Of a stretch of DNA of 23,990 nucleotides, positions 14,791 to 22,266 are shown one piece after another. Under the pieces are notes generated by a model. The model searched no databases. It was not told where the DNA came from and saw only the letters and a list, made by a program, of their open reading frames with translations. This DNA is from JAHIYG01 sp041306075 (lineage in GTDB: Archaea; Altiarchaeota; Altiarchaeia; IMC4; SCGC-AAA252-I15), in NCBI GenBank assembly GCA_041306075.1, contig JBFYKH010000064.1:1-23990 (forward strand). Reading direction: 5' to 3'. Made by a program: the position numbers and the translations under genes. The first letter of the stretch is position 1. Each line of letters opens with the position of its first letter.

Positions 14791-15555
14791 CTAGGCCCCG
14801 AAGCGCTTCAGCGGAGGCACCGTCTTTTCGGCTTCCGCGTAGCCCGCCGCCGGCAGCAGGCTCTTCAGGTAGTAGTGGAGCCGTGTCAGCCTCCAGCCGG
14901 ACAGGCTATCGTAGACGTGGTCCGCGACCTCCCCCCGCTTCGTCTCTAGTTCCTTTCGGATTAGGGTGATGTCCGACCATAGGGGAAGTATCGGCAGCCC
15001 GAGCTCCATCATGGAGTCGACGATTTCCCCCACACTGAGGCCGTCCTTTCTTTTCCTTGCGTCGTCTAAAGCCACCCCCATATACGCTACATCATCCGGC
15101 CTAGGCCTCCAGTCCATGCCGAACGCCTTCGAGACAAGGAGCAGTTGCGCAATCGGTTCGCCTCTTTGCTCCGGCTTGTATATACCCTCTGTCCTGTATT
15201 GCTCGAGAAGTTCCTTGGCCGCGGCCTTGAATCCCTCGTCGATACCGTCCACGATGTTAAGCAGTTTCATATGGCGCAGGTGGGTGACGAGGATGTAATG
15301 GTTTCCATGGGTATGATGCCTGACTTCCTCGTGCATCGCCTTCACGTCGTCATCCGTGACCTCCACCTGCACGAGCCCCCTGAGGTGGCACAGGTGGTCG
15401 GATATGTTGCTGCCGTGGCCTCCGCCGCGCCTCGCATCCGCAAGAGACTTCAGCATCTCCCCCAAGTCCTCGGGAGTAATCCTCGCCCACCTGAAGTCCG
15501 GCCCCGGCTCCCCGAGGAGCGGCTGCGGCCTCACGTCCCTGAGCTTCAATGTCAT
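14791..15555 (-). CDS. QPLL...PPLKRF repeat-family protein C (third gene of operon)
   Basis: A 254-aa soluble, mostly helical protein of a family I do not recognise. It opens with MTLKLRDVRPQPLLGEP (QPLL at 11-14) and ends VPPLKRFGA (246-254), the two marks shared by all four members here. Degenerate repeats of about 40 residues lie between. Their pattern is 'vTp.Dl..M...l...R........i..LhhmK.Lgl'. Copies start near residue 27 (ITPEDLGEML), 66 (VTDDDVKAMH) and 151 (PRPDDVAYMG), with an irregular stretch at 105-150 and a last partial copy near 193-232. The gene is the most diverged of the three tandem copies. Its ATG overlaps the stop of the preceding paralogue (ATGA), so it is translationally coupled. 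No signal peptide, membrane span or catalytic motif is seen. A scaffold or binding role is only inference. Confidence 0.8.
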   Translation of the reverse strand: MTLKLRDVRPQPLLGEPGPDFRWARITPEDLGEMLKSLADARRGGGHGSNISDHLCHLRGLVQVEVTDDDVKAMHEEVRHHTHGNHYILVTHLRHMKLLNIVDGIDEGFKAAAKELLEQYRTEGIYKPEQRGEPIAQLLLVSKAFGMDWRPRPDDVAYMGVALDDARKRKDGLSVGEIVDSMMELGLPILPLWSDITLIRKELETKRGEVADHVYDSLSGWRLTRLHYYLKSLLPAAGYAEAEKTVPPLKRFGA

Positions 15556-16262
15556 CCCCTGAACCTCCGAAGAGGCGGCATCCGGGCGGCTTCGGCCTCT
15601 CCGCCGGCAGGCGCGAGGTACTTCGCCAGGTACAGCGTCTCGGCGAGGGTGAGTCCGTCGCCATCCCGCCTGGCCTTGGAGACCGCCTCCATGACAGCCT
15701 CCGCGTCGCCTGGGGTGGCAGGCTCGCCGACGCCGAGCGCCTTCATGGTGTGGTGCACGTACGCTATGTCGCGGCCGCGCCGCATATCCTCGCCTCTCAC
15801 GCGCTCAAGCTCGGCCCTGAACAGCTTAAGGTCTGCGGGGATTATCTTCCTGGGTTTGCCCATGTCGGCGAGCACCCTGTGGGACTTCAGGAGCGCCCAT
15901 CCGTCGCCTCTGGCCCGGTACTCCTCCATCATCCTCGACTGCTTCGTCTCTTCCTCTGACCAGCCCCCGGCCAGGCCGTTTTCCGCGAGCCAGGCCCCCA
16001 TGCCTGCGGTCCTCAGGTGCTCCCAGTTGTTCCTCCAGTCGTTGGATTTGGCCCACGGCTCAGGGGGCCTCCCCATGACGCCGAGCCCCTGCATCCAGAA
16101 GTACATGTGCAGGAGCATCTCCGGCATGTCCCGCCGCCTGTACTCGTCGGCCGCCGCCTCCATGATTTCCAGGTCCTTCCCAGACACGGTCTTCCAGACG
16201 TCTTTTACCTGGGGCGGAGTCAGTAGGGGCTGCTCCCTCATCTGTCTGAGGGTAGATGTCAT
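15552..16262 (-). CDS. QPLL...PPLRRF repeat-family protein B (second gene of operon)
   Basis: A 236-aa soluble helical protein, paralogous to the genes on either side. It opens with MTSTLRQMREQPLLTPP (QPLL at 11-14) and ends MPPLRRFRG (228-236). Recognisable repeats begin near 27 (VSGKDLEIMEAAADEYRR, closing with MYFWMQGLGV at 53-62), 141 (IPADLKLFRAELERVR, closing HHTMKALGV at 170-178) and 182 (ATPGDAEAVMEAVSKARR, closing YLAKYLAP). Between them is a Trp-rich, irregular stretch (70-103) unique to this member. I chose ATG 16262 because it overlaps the upstream stop in ATGA and places QPLL at the same distance from the N-terminus as in the paralogues; the open frame extends further to 16385 without support. 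Function is unknown and no enzyme motif is visible. Confidence 0.8.
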   Translation of the reverse strand: MTSTLRQMREQPLLTPPQVKDVWKTVSGKDLEIMEAAADEYRRRDMPEMLLHMYFWMQGLGVMGRPPEPWAKSNDWRNNWEHLRTAGMGAWLAENGLAGGWSEEETKQSRMMEEYRARGDGWALLKSHRVLADMGKPRKIIPADLKLFRAELERVRGEDMRRGRDIAYVHHTMKALGVGEPATPGDAEAVMEAVSKARRDGDGLTLAETLYLAKYLAPAGGEAEAARMPPLRRFRG

Positions 16263-16999
16263 CTTCCGAACCTCTTTAGGGGCGGCATCACGGCCGCCTC
16301 CCTCGCGTCTGCTTCGTCCCGTATCAGCCTGTTGACGTAGTGCATCTCCAGGACGGCGCTGCCGTCCTTGACCTGCCTGAACCACTCCAGGGTGCTCTTC
16401 AATTTCGCCCTGTCGCGGCGGGTGGCCTCGGGGCTGAGGCCGAGGGCCTTCATGTGCCAGAGCGTTAGGCCGAGGAGCCTGCCCGGCCCCTCGCTCTTGC
16501 GCTCCTCTTCAAGGAAGCCCATCATCCCCTCCCTGTCCGCCTTTGTCACCTCAGAGCCTACGCCGAGGCCGTGCATGTGGTGGTGTAATGCCGCGACCTC
16601 GTACCATGTCCTCTCCTTCCTCCAGAAGTCCAGGCCTGAGGCCATCTTCTCCCGGTCGCCCTCCTCGAGGCGGTCGACGAGGCCGAGCCTGCGGGCGAGG
16701 AAGTGTAGCTGCGCGAACACGTTGTTCCAGACGCCGCGCCTGAGGAGGCCGAAGTCGCCGAGGATTATTTCCCTGTCCTCCTCGGGCACACCCTGCGACA
16801 CCCCCAACTCCTTCAGGAAAAAGTGCATCTCAGCCAACGGAACGCAGACCGGGCCGTCGATAGGATGCCGGGAGGCCTCCATGCCCTTCCGTATCAACTC
16901 CATGTCAGCGCCGGACAGGAGAAGCCACTCCGGCAGCGGCTCCCGCCTCGGGGGTTCTAGGAGCGGCTGACATTTCAGGTGGCTGAGTTTCGCTGGCAT
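16259..16999 (-). CDS. QPLL...PPLKRF repeat-family protein A (first gene of operon)
   Basis: A 246-aa soluble helical protein and the clearest member of the family. It starts MPAKLSHLKCQPLLEPP (QPLL at 11-14) and ends MPPLKRFGR (238-246). Between the caps are five consecutive repeats of 37-41 residues, beginning near 29, 71, 111, 151 and 191. Each opens with an acidic turn and 'DRE.m' (EEDREII, EGDREKM, KADREGM, RRDRAKL). It continues with a helix ending in Arg, and closes with a helix of the type 'LHhhmhgLGv' (MHFFLKELGV 59-68, LHFLARRLGL 98-107, LHHHMHGLGV 138-147, LWHMKALGL 180-188). Two helices per repeat suggest a TPR/HEAT-like solenoid. ATG 16999 has a TATA-like box 22-31 bp upstream. 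I know no named family that fits. Confidence 0.82.
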   Translation of the reverse strand: MPAKLSHLKCQPLLEPPRREPLPEWLLLSGADMELIRKGMEASRHPIDGPVCVPLAEMHFFLKELGVSQGVPEEDREIILGDFGLLRRGVWNNVFAQLHFLARRLGLVDRLEEGDREKMASGLDFWRKERTWYEVAALHHHMHGLGVGSEVTKADREGMMGFLEEERKSEGPGRLLGLTLWHMKALGLSPEATRRDRAKLKSTLEWFRQVKDGSAVLEMHYVNRLIRDEADAREAAVMPPLKRFGR

Positions 17000-17020
17000 A
17001 TATGGTACTCGGAGGGACTG

Positions 17021-17030
17021 GCTTAAGAGT
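17021..17030 (-). promoter_or_regulatory. TATA-like box for the repeat-family operon
   Basis: ACTCTTAAGC on the minus strand lies 22-31 bp before ATG 16999. It begins at the very end of the upstream glycosyltransferase gene (stop at 17030-17032). It would give the three paralogues their own leaderless transcript. Confidence 0.45.
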
Positions 17031-18022
17031 CAGGCCAGGAGCGTCTGGTAGGCCGCCTTAAGCTCCGCCCCGACCCCTTTGAGGTTGTGGCGCCTGCTCA
17101 TCTCGTGGGCCCGGTGGGCGAGGCGCTCCCTGAGCGCCCGGTCCTCGATGAGAGTCCTGAGGTGGGCTGCGAACTCGCGGTTGTCGGCGGCCTTCAGGCA
17201 GTCGACTCCGTCCTCCAGCCACCCGTCGTATGTCGGCAGGTCGCGGACTACGAGGGGGCGCCTGCAGGCCGCGGCCTCGAGGATGCTGATGCCCTGGTTC
17301 TCGCACCAGCTCGGGAACAGGAATATGTCGCCTGCACAGTAGGCGGCGACGACGTCCCTGACGTAGCCTGTGAACGTGACGTTTTCCGGCTTCGCCTTCA
17401 GCGCCCGCTTTAAGTCGCCGTCCACGAGGCCCTTGTAGGACCTGCCCACCCAGAGGAAGCGGTTCTTCGGGAACTGGCGGGCTATGTCCATGAACTCCAT
17501 CACGCCCTTCCGCTTGAAGACATGGCCGACGCTGTAGGGGACGCATCCGGCGAGCCCCAGGTGCCTGCGGCATTCGTCCCTGAGCCTGGCCTGGAACCTG
17601 ACCCGGTCCGTGTCGACGCCGTTTGAGATGACCGCTATGTCCTTCCTGACCCCGTATCCGCGTATGACGTCGCGGGTGTATTCGGTGGGGCTGATGAGCA
17701 GGTCCGCCTGCGCATAGAAGTACCTGAGGTAGCTTTTCAGCCTGGGCGCAATCTTCCCGGAGTACCTGAAGCTGTCAGCGAAGTCCTCCGCGGTCGTGTG
17801 GGTGTGGATGACGAGGGGAACGCCCTTCCACCGCATCTTGTGGGCGTAGTAGGCGGACCTGGGGCCGATGGTGTTGATGTGGAGGAGGTCGTAGTCGTCT
17901 CCCGGGTCCCTCGTGACTTCGACGCCGCTGAGCCTGAGAGCCTTCTCCTGCTGGTCTATGGCGGTGCCTATGCCGCTGCCGTTGAGGACTCGGCTGAGTT
18001 CGCCGTAGAGGCAGACTTTCAT
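17030..18022 (-). CDS. GT4-type glycosyltransferase
   Basis: A 330-aa GT-B fold glycosyltransferase, only distantly similar to the one at 13666. The acceptor domain shows GSGIGTAIDQQEKAL (15-29) and VIHTHTTAEDF (71-81). The linker has SPTEYTRDVIRGYGV (111-125) and VISNGVDTDRV (131-141). The donor domain has VGHVFKRKGVMEF (165-177) and the EX7E pair E241 and E249 in CENQGISILEAAACRRP. The opening resembles archaeal and bacterial enzymes that glycosylate diacylglycerol-type lipids, but the acceptor is unknown. It starts 4 bp after the ilvE stop, so it is the distal gene of the purM-ilvE transcription unit even though its function looks unrelated. No membrane span is seen. Confidence 0.9.
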   Translation of the reverse strand: MKVCLYGELSRVLNGSGIGTAIDQQEKALRLSGVEVTRDPGDDYDLLHINTIGPRSAYYAHKMRWKGVPLVIHTHTTAEDFADSFRYSGKIAPRLKSYLRYFYAQADLLISPTEYTRDVIRGYGVRKDIAVISNGVDTDRVRFQARLRDECRRHLGLAGCVPYSVGHVFKRKGVMEFMDIARQFPKNRFLWVGRSYKGLVDGDLKRALKAKPENVTFTGYVRDVVAAYCAGDIFLFPSWCENQGISILEAAACRRPLVVRDLPTYDGWLEDGVDCLKAADNREFAAHLRTLIEDRALRERLAHRAHEMSRRHNLKGVGAELKAAYQTLLA

Positions 18023-18026
18023 GTGT

Positions 18027-18941
18027 TCAGGCGTACGCCAGCCACTTCCCGTACTTCGGCTCCTTCCCCGCGACTATGGAGAAGAACTTGGCCTGTATGG
18101 CCTTCGTGACCGGGCCCGGCTTGCCTATGACGTGCCCGTCCACCTCGCGGATGGGGGTGACCTCGGCCGCGGTGCCTGTGAAGAACGCCTCGTCCGCTCC
18201 GTAGAGCATCCCGCGCTCCATGTCGGCTTCGACGACCCTGTGCCCGAGGTCGGATGCCATCTCCATCACGCTCGCGCGCGTTATCCCAAGGAGTATGCTC
18301 GCGTGCTCCGGCGGCGTGTACAGGACCCCGTCCTTCACGATGAATATGTTCTCCCCGGGGCCCTCGGATATCATCCCCCGGTTGTCCAGCATGAGGGCCT
18401 CGTCGTAGCCCGCCTTCAGGCACTGCACCTTCGCCAGTATGCTGTTGATGTACTGGCCCGTGGCCTTCGCGCGGGTCGGCACTATGTTGCTGTTGAAGCG
18501 CTCTATCGAGCACGTCATGACCCTTATGCCGTTCTTTATGCCGTCCTCCCCTAGGTACGTGCCCCACGGCCACACCGCCACCGCGACGTCCACCGGGCTC
18601 TTGAGCGGGTTCAGGCCCATCTCGCCGTATCCGCGGTACGCTATCGGCCTGATGTAGCAGGCGTCTATCCTGTTCGCGCGGATGACTGATTTTATGGCCT
18701 CCTCTATGTCCTCCGGCTTGTAGGGTATGTCCATGTAGTAGAGCCTGGCGGATTCGAACAGGCGCTTCACGTGCTCCCTGAGCCTGAACACCGCCGGCCC
18801 CTTATGCGTCTTGTAGCAGCGGATGCCCTCGAACACGCCAGAGCCGTAATGGAGGGCGTGCGTCAGGAGGTGCACCTGCGCCTTGTCCCAGTCCACGAGC
18901 TTCCCGTTCATCCATATCTTGTCCGTCTTAGTCAGCGGCAT
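18027..18941 (-). CDS. ilvE: Branched-chain amino acid aminotransferase
   Basis: A 304-aa class IV (fold type IV) PLP aminotransferase that makes or degrades Leu, Ile and Val by exchange with glutamate/2-oxoglutarate. The N-terminus IWMNGKLVDWDKAQVHLLTHALHYG (key parts IWMNG 9-13 and HALHYGSGVFEGIR 28-41) is typical. The PLP lysine is K159 in NIVPTRAKATGQYINS (152-167). The cofactor-phosphate segment is SEGPGENIF (192-200), with E193 as the PLP pyridine-N partner. FFTGTAAEVTPI follows near the C-terminus. Length and motifs match IlvE rather than D-amino acid transaminase or ADC lyase. It starts 8 bp after purM stops, in the same operon. The protein is cytosolic. Confidence 0.95.
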   Translation of the reverse strand: MPLTKTDKIWMNGKLVDWDKAQVHLLTHALHYGSGVFEGIRCYKTHKGPAVFRLREHVKRLFESARLYYMDIPYKPEDIEEAIKSVIRANRIDACYIRPIAYRGYGEMGLNPLKSPVDVAVAVWPWGTYLGEDGIKNGIRVMTCSIERFNSNIVPTRAKATGQYINSILAKVQCLKAGYDEALMLDNRGMISEGPGENIFIVKDGVLYTPPEHASILLGITRASVMEMASDLGHRVVEADMERGMLYGADEAFFTGTAAEVTPIREVDGHVIGKPGPVTKAIQAKFFSIVAGKEPKYGKWLAYA

Positions 18942-18949
18942 ATGACACC

Positions 18950-19987
18950 TCAGTACATGACCCTCTCAAGGTTGAGCTCCACGCCCTTGCGTATTATCTT
19001 CACCGTCGGCTCCTCGACGACGTGGCCTATCCTCATGAGGTCGAACTTCTTCCCGTACTTGCTCATGATGTCCTCGGCGTCGGCCCTCGACACCATCACG
19101 CAGAAGCCGATGCCCATGTTGAACGTCTTGTACATCTCCTCGTCGGACACCTTTCCGAGCTCCTGTATCTTCTTGAACACCATCTGGGGCTCCGGCATCC
19201 CGTCGAGGACGAAGCCGTGCTTGGTGAGCCGCAGGAGGTTCAGGTAGCCGCCGCCCGTGATGTGGGCGAGGCCGTGGATGTCGTAGTTGCGCATGAGCTC
19301 GAGGGCCTCCTTCACGTATATCCTCGTGGGGGTCAGGAGGCTCAGCCACATGCTCTTCGGGAGCACCTTCCTCGCGAGCGACACGCCGTTGCTGTGTATC
19401 CCGGAGCTCCTGAAGCCGATGACCACGTTGCCCGGCTGAATCTTCCTGCCGGTGATTATCCTGTCCTTCCTGACTATGCCTATCGCCGCCGCCGCTATGT
19501 CGAAGCCCTTCCCGCCCACGCCCGTTATCACGTCCGGCATCGACGCGGTCTCGCCGCCGACAATCGCGACGTCAGCCTGCCGGGCGCCCTCGTAGAGGCC
19601 CTTGGATATCTCCCGTGTCATCTCGTCGTCGGCGTGCTCGAGCGCCAGGTAATCGACCAGGGATATCGGCTCCGCGCCGACGCAGAGGGCGTCGTTGACG
19701 TTCATCGCCACGCAGTCTATGCCGATGGTGTCGTATTTCCCGAGCTCCTGCGCTATCAGAACCTTGCTTCCGACGCCGTCGGTGCAGAAGGCGAGCGCCC
19801 AGTCGCCGAGGTCTATCAGGTTGGCGTATGCGCCCACGTCCTCCATGACGGCGCCCATCCTGCCCTTCCTGAACTCGAACGTCTTCCGCACCCACGCTTG
19901 TATGCCGCGGACTACCCTGTCCTCCCTCCTGAAGTCGACGCCGGCCTTCGCGTAGGTGTCCGGACGCTTCGCAGGCTCTTTTTTCAT
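18950..19987 (-). CDS. purM: Phosphoribosylformylglycinamidine cyclo-ligase (AIR synthetase)
   Basis: A 345-aa ATP-dependent enzyme of purine synthesis converting FGAM to aminoimidazole ribonucleotide. Family motifs in order: TYAKAGVDF (11-19), FCTDGVGSKVLIA (67-79), GIDCVAMNVNDALCVGAEP (89-107), VDYLAL (111-116), VGGETASMP (143-151), GFRSSGIHSNGVSLARKV (positions about 190-207) and AHITGGGYLNLLR. Near the end NMGIGFCVMV matches the conserved 'fNmGiGm' segment. Length is normal. It lies 12 bp after the HAD phosphatase gene. A TATA-like GGATTTTATTAAGG (20011-20024) about 24-37 bp upstream, inside the HAD gene end, suggests an extra internal promoter. Confidence 0.96.
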   Translation of the reverse strand: MKKEPAKRPDTYAKAGVDFRREDRVVRGIQAWVRKTFEFRKGRMGAVMEDVGAYANLIDLGDWALAFCTDGVGSKVLIAQELGKYDTIGIDCVAMNVNDALCVGAEPISLVDYLALEHADDEMTREISKGLYEGARQADVAIVGGETASMPDVITGVGGKGFDIAAAAIGIVRKDRIITGRKIQPGNVVIGFRSSGIHSNGVSLARKVLPKSMWLSLLTPTRIYVKEALELMRNYDIHGLAHITGGGYLNLLRLTKHGFVLDGMPEPQMVFKKIQELGKVSDEEMYKTFNMGIGFCVMVSRADAEDIMSKYGKKFDLMRIGHVVEEPTVKIIRKGVELNLERVMY

Positions 19988-19999
19988 CGGTGTCTTACC

Positions 20000-20632
20000 T
20001 TATGGTAATCCCTTAATAAAATCCAGGGCCTCCCAGTCTGTTTCGGCCATGCAGTCGGGTTTCTCGGCCGCCAGGCGGCTTCTGGAGTGGAGGCCCCAGG
20101 TCACAGCCACGACGGGCATATTGGCGCACCTGCAGGCCTGTATGTCCTCCACCATGTCGCCGAGGTAGACGCATTCGCCGGGCTTCACGCCCATGACGCT
20201 GCACGCGTAGAGGAGGGGTATCGGGGACGGCTTCCTCTCCTCGAAGTCGTCGCCTGAGACCACGACCTTCATGTTCCCGAGTATGCCGTTCCTGTCGAGC
20301 TCCCGGTTCAGGGGCTTCCGGGGGGCGGAGGATACTATGCCGAGGAGGCGGGTCTTCGACAGGCCCTTTATGAAGTCTCCGACCCACGGATAAGCGAGCG
20401 GCCGCTCCGACGCAATCTTCCGCTCCCAGTGCTCTATGAGGTATTGTGCGTGGGGGGTGAGGCCCATCTCGTCCAGCATGTCCCGCCAGTCGTGGCGGAA
20501 CCTATCCTGATACATCTCCCGCGTCCAGGGCGCAAGGCCGAAGTTCTCGAAGACCTCCGTGTACGTCTCCATCATGAAGCCGAGCACGTCCCATAAGGTC
20601 CCGTCCCAGTCCAGGAGCACCGCCTTTACCAT
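20000..20632 (-). CDS. HAD superfamily phosphatase (phosphoglycolate phosphatase-like)
   Basis: A 210-aa HAD hydrolase with all four motifs. Motif I is LLDWDGTLWD with nucleophile D8 and acid/base D10. Motif II is the Ser pair in IVSSAPRK (99-106). Motif III is K134 in ERKPSPIPL, and motif IV is GDMVEDIQA (158-166) with D159 and D163. A helical cap (about 16-85) makes it a subfamily IA enzyme of the Gph/PpaX type. Likely substrates are small phosphorylated metabolites; specificity is unreadable. The start ATG overlaps the tatD stop by 7 nt, so the pair is coupled, and purM follows after 12 bp. The protein is cytosolic. Confidence 0.9.
   Translation of the reverse strand: MVKAVLLDWDGTLWDVLGFMMETYTEVFENFGLAPWTREMYQDRFRHDWRDMLDEMGLTPHAQYLIEHWERKIASERPLAYPWVGDFIKGLSKTRLLGIVSSAPRKPLNRELDRNGILGNMKVVVSGDDFEERKPSPIPLLYACSVMGVKPGECVYLGDMVEDIQACRCANMPVVAVTWGLHSRSRLAAEKPDCMAETDWEALDFIKGLP
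20011..20024 (-). promoter_or_regulatory. Possible internal TATA-like box for purM
   Basis: GGATTTTATTAAGG on the minus strand, 24-37 bp before the purM ATG at 19987, overlaps the last codons of the HAD gene. It could allow purM-ilvE-GT4 expression apart from tatD-HAD. Evidence is spacing and composition only. Confidence 0.35.
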
Positions 20633-21369
20633 CTTGTGTTGAAGAATCTTAGCGCGTTCTCGGCTGCGGCGTCCGCCACCTTCGAGGCTGCGAGGCCCTT
20701 GACCTCGGCGACCTTCTCGGCCGCTGCTTTGACGTTTGAGGGCTCGTTCCTCTCGCCCCTGACCGGGGAGAGGAAGGGGGCATCGGTCTCGAGCACCAGG
20801 GACGCCAGGGGCACTGCGGCCGCCAGCCTCTGCTTCTCTCTCGAGTTCACGACGCTCGTGGGCACCGATATCAGGCAGCCGAGGCCGACCGCCTCGAGGG
20901 CCTGCTCTCGCGTGCCGGAGAAGCAGTGCATCATAGCTCGTACCTTAAGTTCCCGGAGAATATTAATGCAGTCCGCCTCCGCGTCCCTGGAGTGGACGAC
21001 CAGGGGGAGGGCTAAATCCCGGCTTAATGCCGCCAATTCCCTGAAATGGCGGCGCTCCGTCTCCCGGCCTGCCTCGTCCTTCACCCAGTGGTAGTCGAGG
21101 CCCACCTCCCCGAGGCCGACGATGGCGCCCCGGTTCGCCCTGATGGCCGCCTTCATGGACTCGTACTTGCCTTCGTCGGTCTCGCTTGCGCTGAAGCCGA
21201 ATGTGAGGCGGACGTTGATGTAGCGGCTTGCCAGGGAAAGCGCCTTTTCGACGAGTTCCGGGTCCACGGTCGAGTTTATGATGAGGACGTCCCCGGCCCT
21301 CTCCACCACGGAGTCCCTGTCCAGGTCGAACTCCGGGAAGTCCAGGTGGCAGTGCGAGTCGACGAGCAT
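20626..21369 (-). CDS. tatD: TatD family metal-dependent hydrolase/DNase
   Basis: A 247-aa TIM-barrel amidohydrolase-type protein. TatD enzymes are metal-dependent nucleases implicated in DNA repair or turnover. The metal ligands are visible: H6 and H8 in DSHCHLD (4-10), E88 in GLGEVGLDYH (85-94), H126 in VVHSRDAEAD (124-133), H148 in MMHCFSG (146-152) and D196 in LETDAPFLSP (193-202). The terminal 'VKAAAEKVAEVKG...ENALRFF' helix pattern is usual. Length is slightly below the bacterial 260. ATG 21369 has a TATA-like box 22-31 bp upstream, so this gene probably heads the tatD-HAD-purM-ilvE-GT4 unit. Confidence 0.93.
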   Translation of the reverse strand: MLVDSHCHLDFPEFDLDRDSVVERAGDVLIINSTVDPELVEKALSLASRYINVRLTFGFSASETDEGKYESMKAAIRANRGAIVGLGEVGLDYHWVKDEAGRETERRHFRELAALSRDLALPLVVHSRDAEADCINILRELKVRAMMHCFSGTREQALEAVGLGCLISVPTSVVNSREKQRLAAAVPLASLVLETDAPFLSPVRGERNEPSNVKAAAEKVAEVKGLAASKVADAAAENALRFFNTRW

Positions 21370-21390
21370 GATGAGTTATTGCCGGCAAGC

Positions 21391-21400
21391 GAATATATCC
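21391..21400 (-). promoter_or_regulatory. TATA box for the tatD operon
   Basis: GGATATATTC on the minus strand, 22-31 bp before ATG 21369, in the 54-bp gap after the SAM hydroxide adenosyltransferase gene. It predicts a leaderless transcript. Confidence 0.55.
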
Positions 21401-21423
21401 AGGCCCGACGGCGCTTTTGCCGT

Positions 21424-22191
21424 TCAGGGCGCCTGCTCTATTGCGATTCCTTCCCCGACGGAGGCGCCAAGCAGCCTTGCGGCGTCGCCCTGGTTGACGG
21501 CTACCTCTATGAACCCGTGGCTTCCGAAGAGGGCTGTGAGGCGGCCTGGTTCGGCCTCCGAGTACGTCTTTACGGTGCGCGCCTCGTACCTGGAGCCCTT
21601 GTGGACGACGCGGACCTTCCCGCCCGGGCGGAGGCCGTACGCGCAGGTTGTTATCACGTTGCCGAAGCCGTCGATGTGGACGATTGCGTCCGGCTTGATT
21701 TCGAGGGGGGCCAGGTCTTCGGTCCGTTTCCCGAGGAAGTCCAGGTCCACGCCCTTTGTGAGGAGCGCGGCAGCGGGGGCGAAGACGTCGCGGCCGTGGA
21801 ACGTCGCCGAATCCTCCCCGGCACCTGCGCGCTCCCGTATGAGGGCCGGATCGAGCTCCACGCTGCGGACTACGGTCTCATCCTTCAGAGCCCATCTGAG
21901 TATCCCGTTGTCCGGGCCCATGAACGTCGCGTTCTCTGTCTCGACCGCGACCGCCTTCCTCCCGGAGCCCACGCCCGGGTCTACGACCGCCACGTGGACG
22001 GTGTTCTTCGGGAAGCTCCTCCAGGCCCGGGACAATATGAACGCGCCTTCGACGATGCTGTGGCGGGACACGCTGTGCGTCACGTCCACGACTTCAGCCT
22101 TCGGGTTCACCTTCTTCACCCGGCCCTTCATCTCGCCTACATAGTAGCTTAGGCCGAAGTCCGTGGTCAATGATATGAGGTTGGTCTCCAC
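21424..22191 (-). CDS. SAM hydroxide adenosyltransferase (DUF62 / SAM hydrolase)
   Basis: A 255-aa member of the DUF62 family, related to the fluorinase/chlorinase enzymes but using water/hydroxide to split S-adenosylmethionine into adenosine and methionine. Motifs: LTTDFGLSYYVGEMKG (8-23), VVDPGVGSGRK (69-79), GPDNGIL (92-98), FHGRDVFAPAAA (131-142) and IDGFGNVITT (173-182). D11, the D71-P-G-V-G loop and the H132/R134/D135 cluster fit the hydroxide-transferring subgroup. The start is GTG at 22191, placed by the conserved N-terminus. TATA-like GGTATTTAGC is 24-33 bp upstream. The physiological purpose is not settled; limiting SAM or supplying adenosine are suggestions from the literature. It diverges from the small repeat-family gene. 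Confidence 0.92.
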   Translation of the reverse strand: METNLISLTTDFGLSYYVGEMKGRVKKVNPKAEVVDVTHSVSRHSIVEGAFILSRAWRSFPKNTVHVAVVDPGVGSGRKAVAVETENATFMGPDNGILRWALKDETVVRSVELDPALIRERAGAGEDSATFHGRDVFAPAAALLTKGVDLDFLGKRTEDLAPLEIKPDAIVHIDGFGNVITTCAYGLRPGGKVRVVHKGSRYEARTVKTYSEAEPGRLTALFGSHGFIEVAVNQGDAARLLGASVGEGIAIEQAP

Positions 22192-22214
22192 TTCCTTAAA
22201 CTATGTCCCGGGGG

Positions 22215-22246
22215 GCTAAATACCCATGGGCGCGGGCCGTTTAACC
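22215..22246. promoter_or_regulatory. Divergent TATA-like boxes between the SAM hydrolase and repeat-family gene D
   Basis: Minus strand GGTATTTAGC (22215-22224) lies 24-33 bp before the GTG at 22191. Plus strand CCGTTTAACC (22237-22246) lies 21-30 bp before the GTG at 22267. The two cores are 12 bp apart in a 75-bp intergenic region, so factor binding at one could affect the other. Confidence 0.5.
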
Positions 22247-22266
22247 GTACAGGACCGGTTACTAAT

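Noticed and set aside
16263..16385. N-terminal extension of repeat-family protein B (277-aa frame)
   Set aside because: It lies inside gene A in another frame and would displace the QPLL motif from its conserved position near residue 11.
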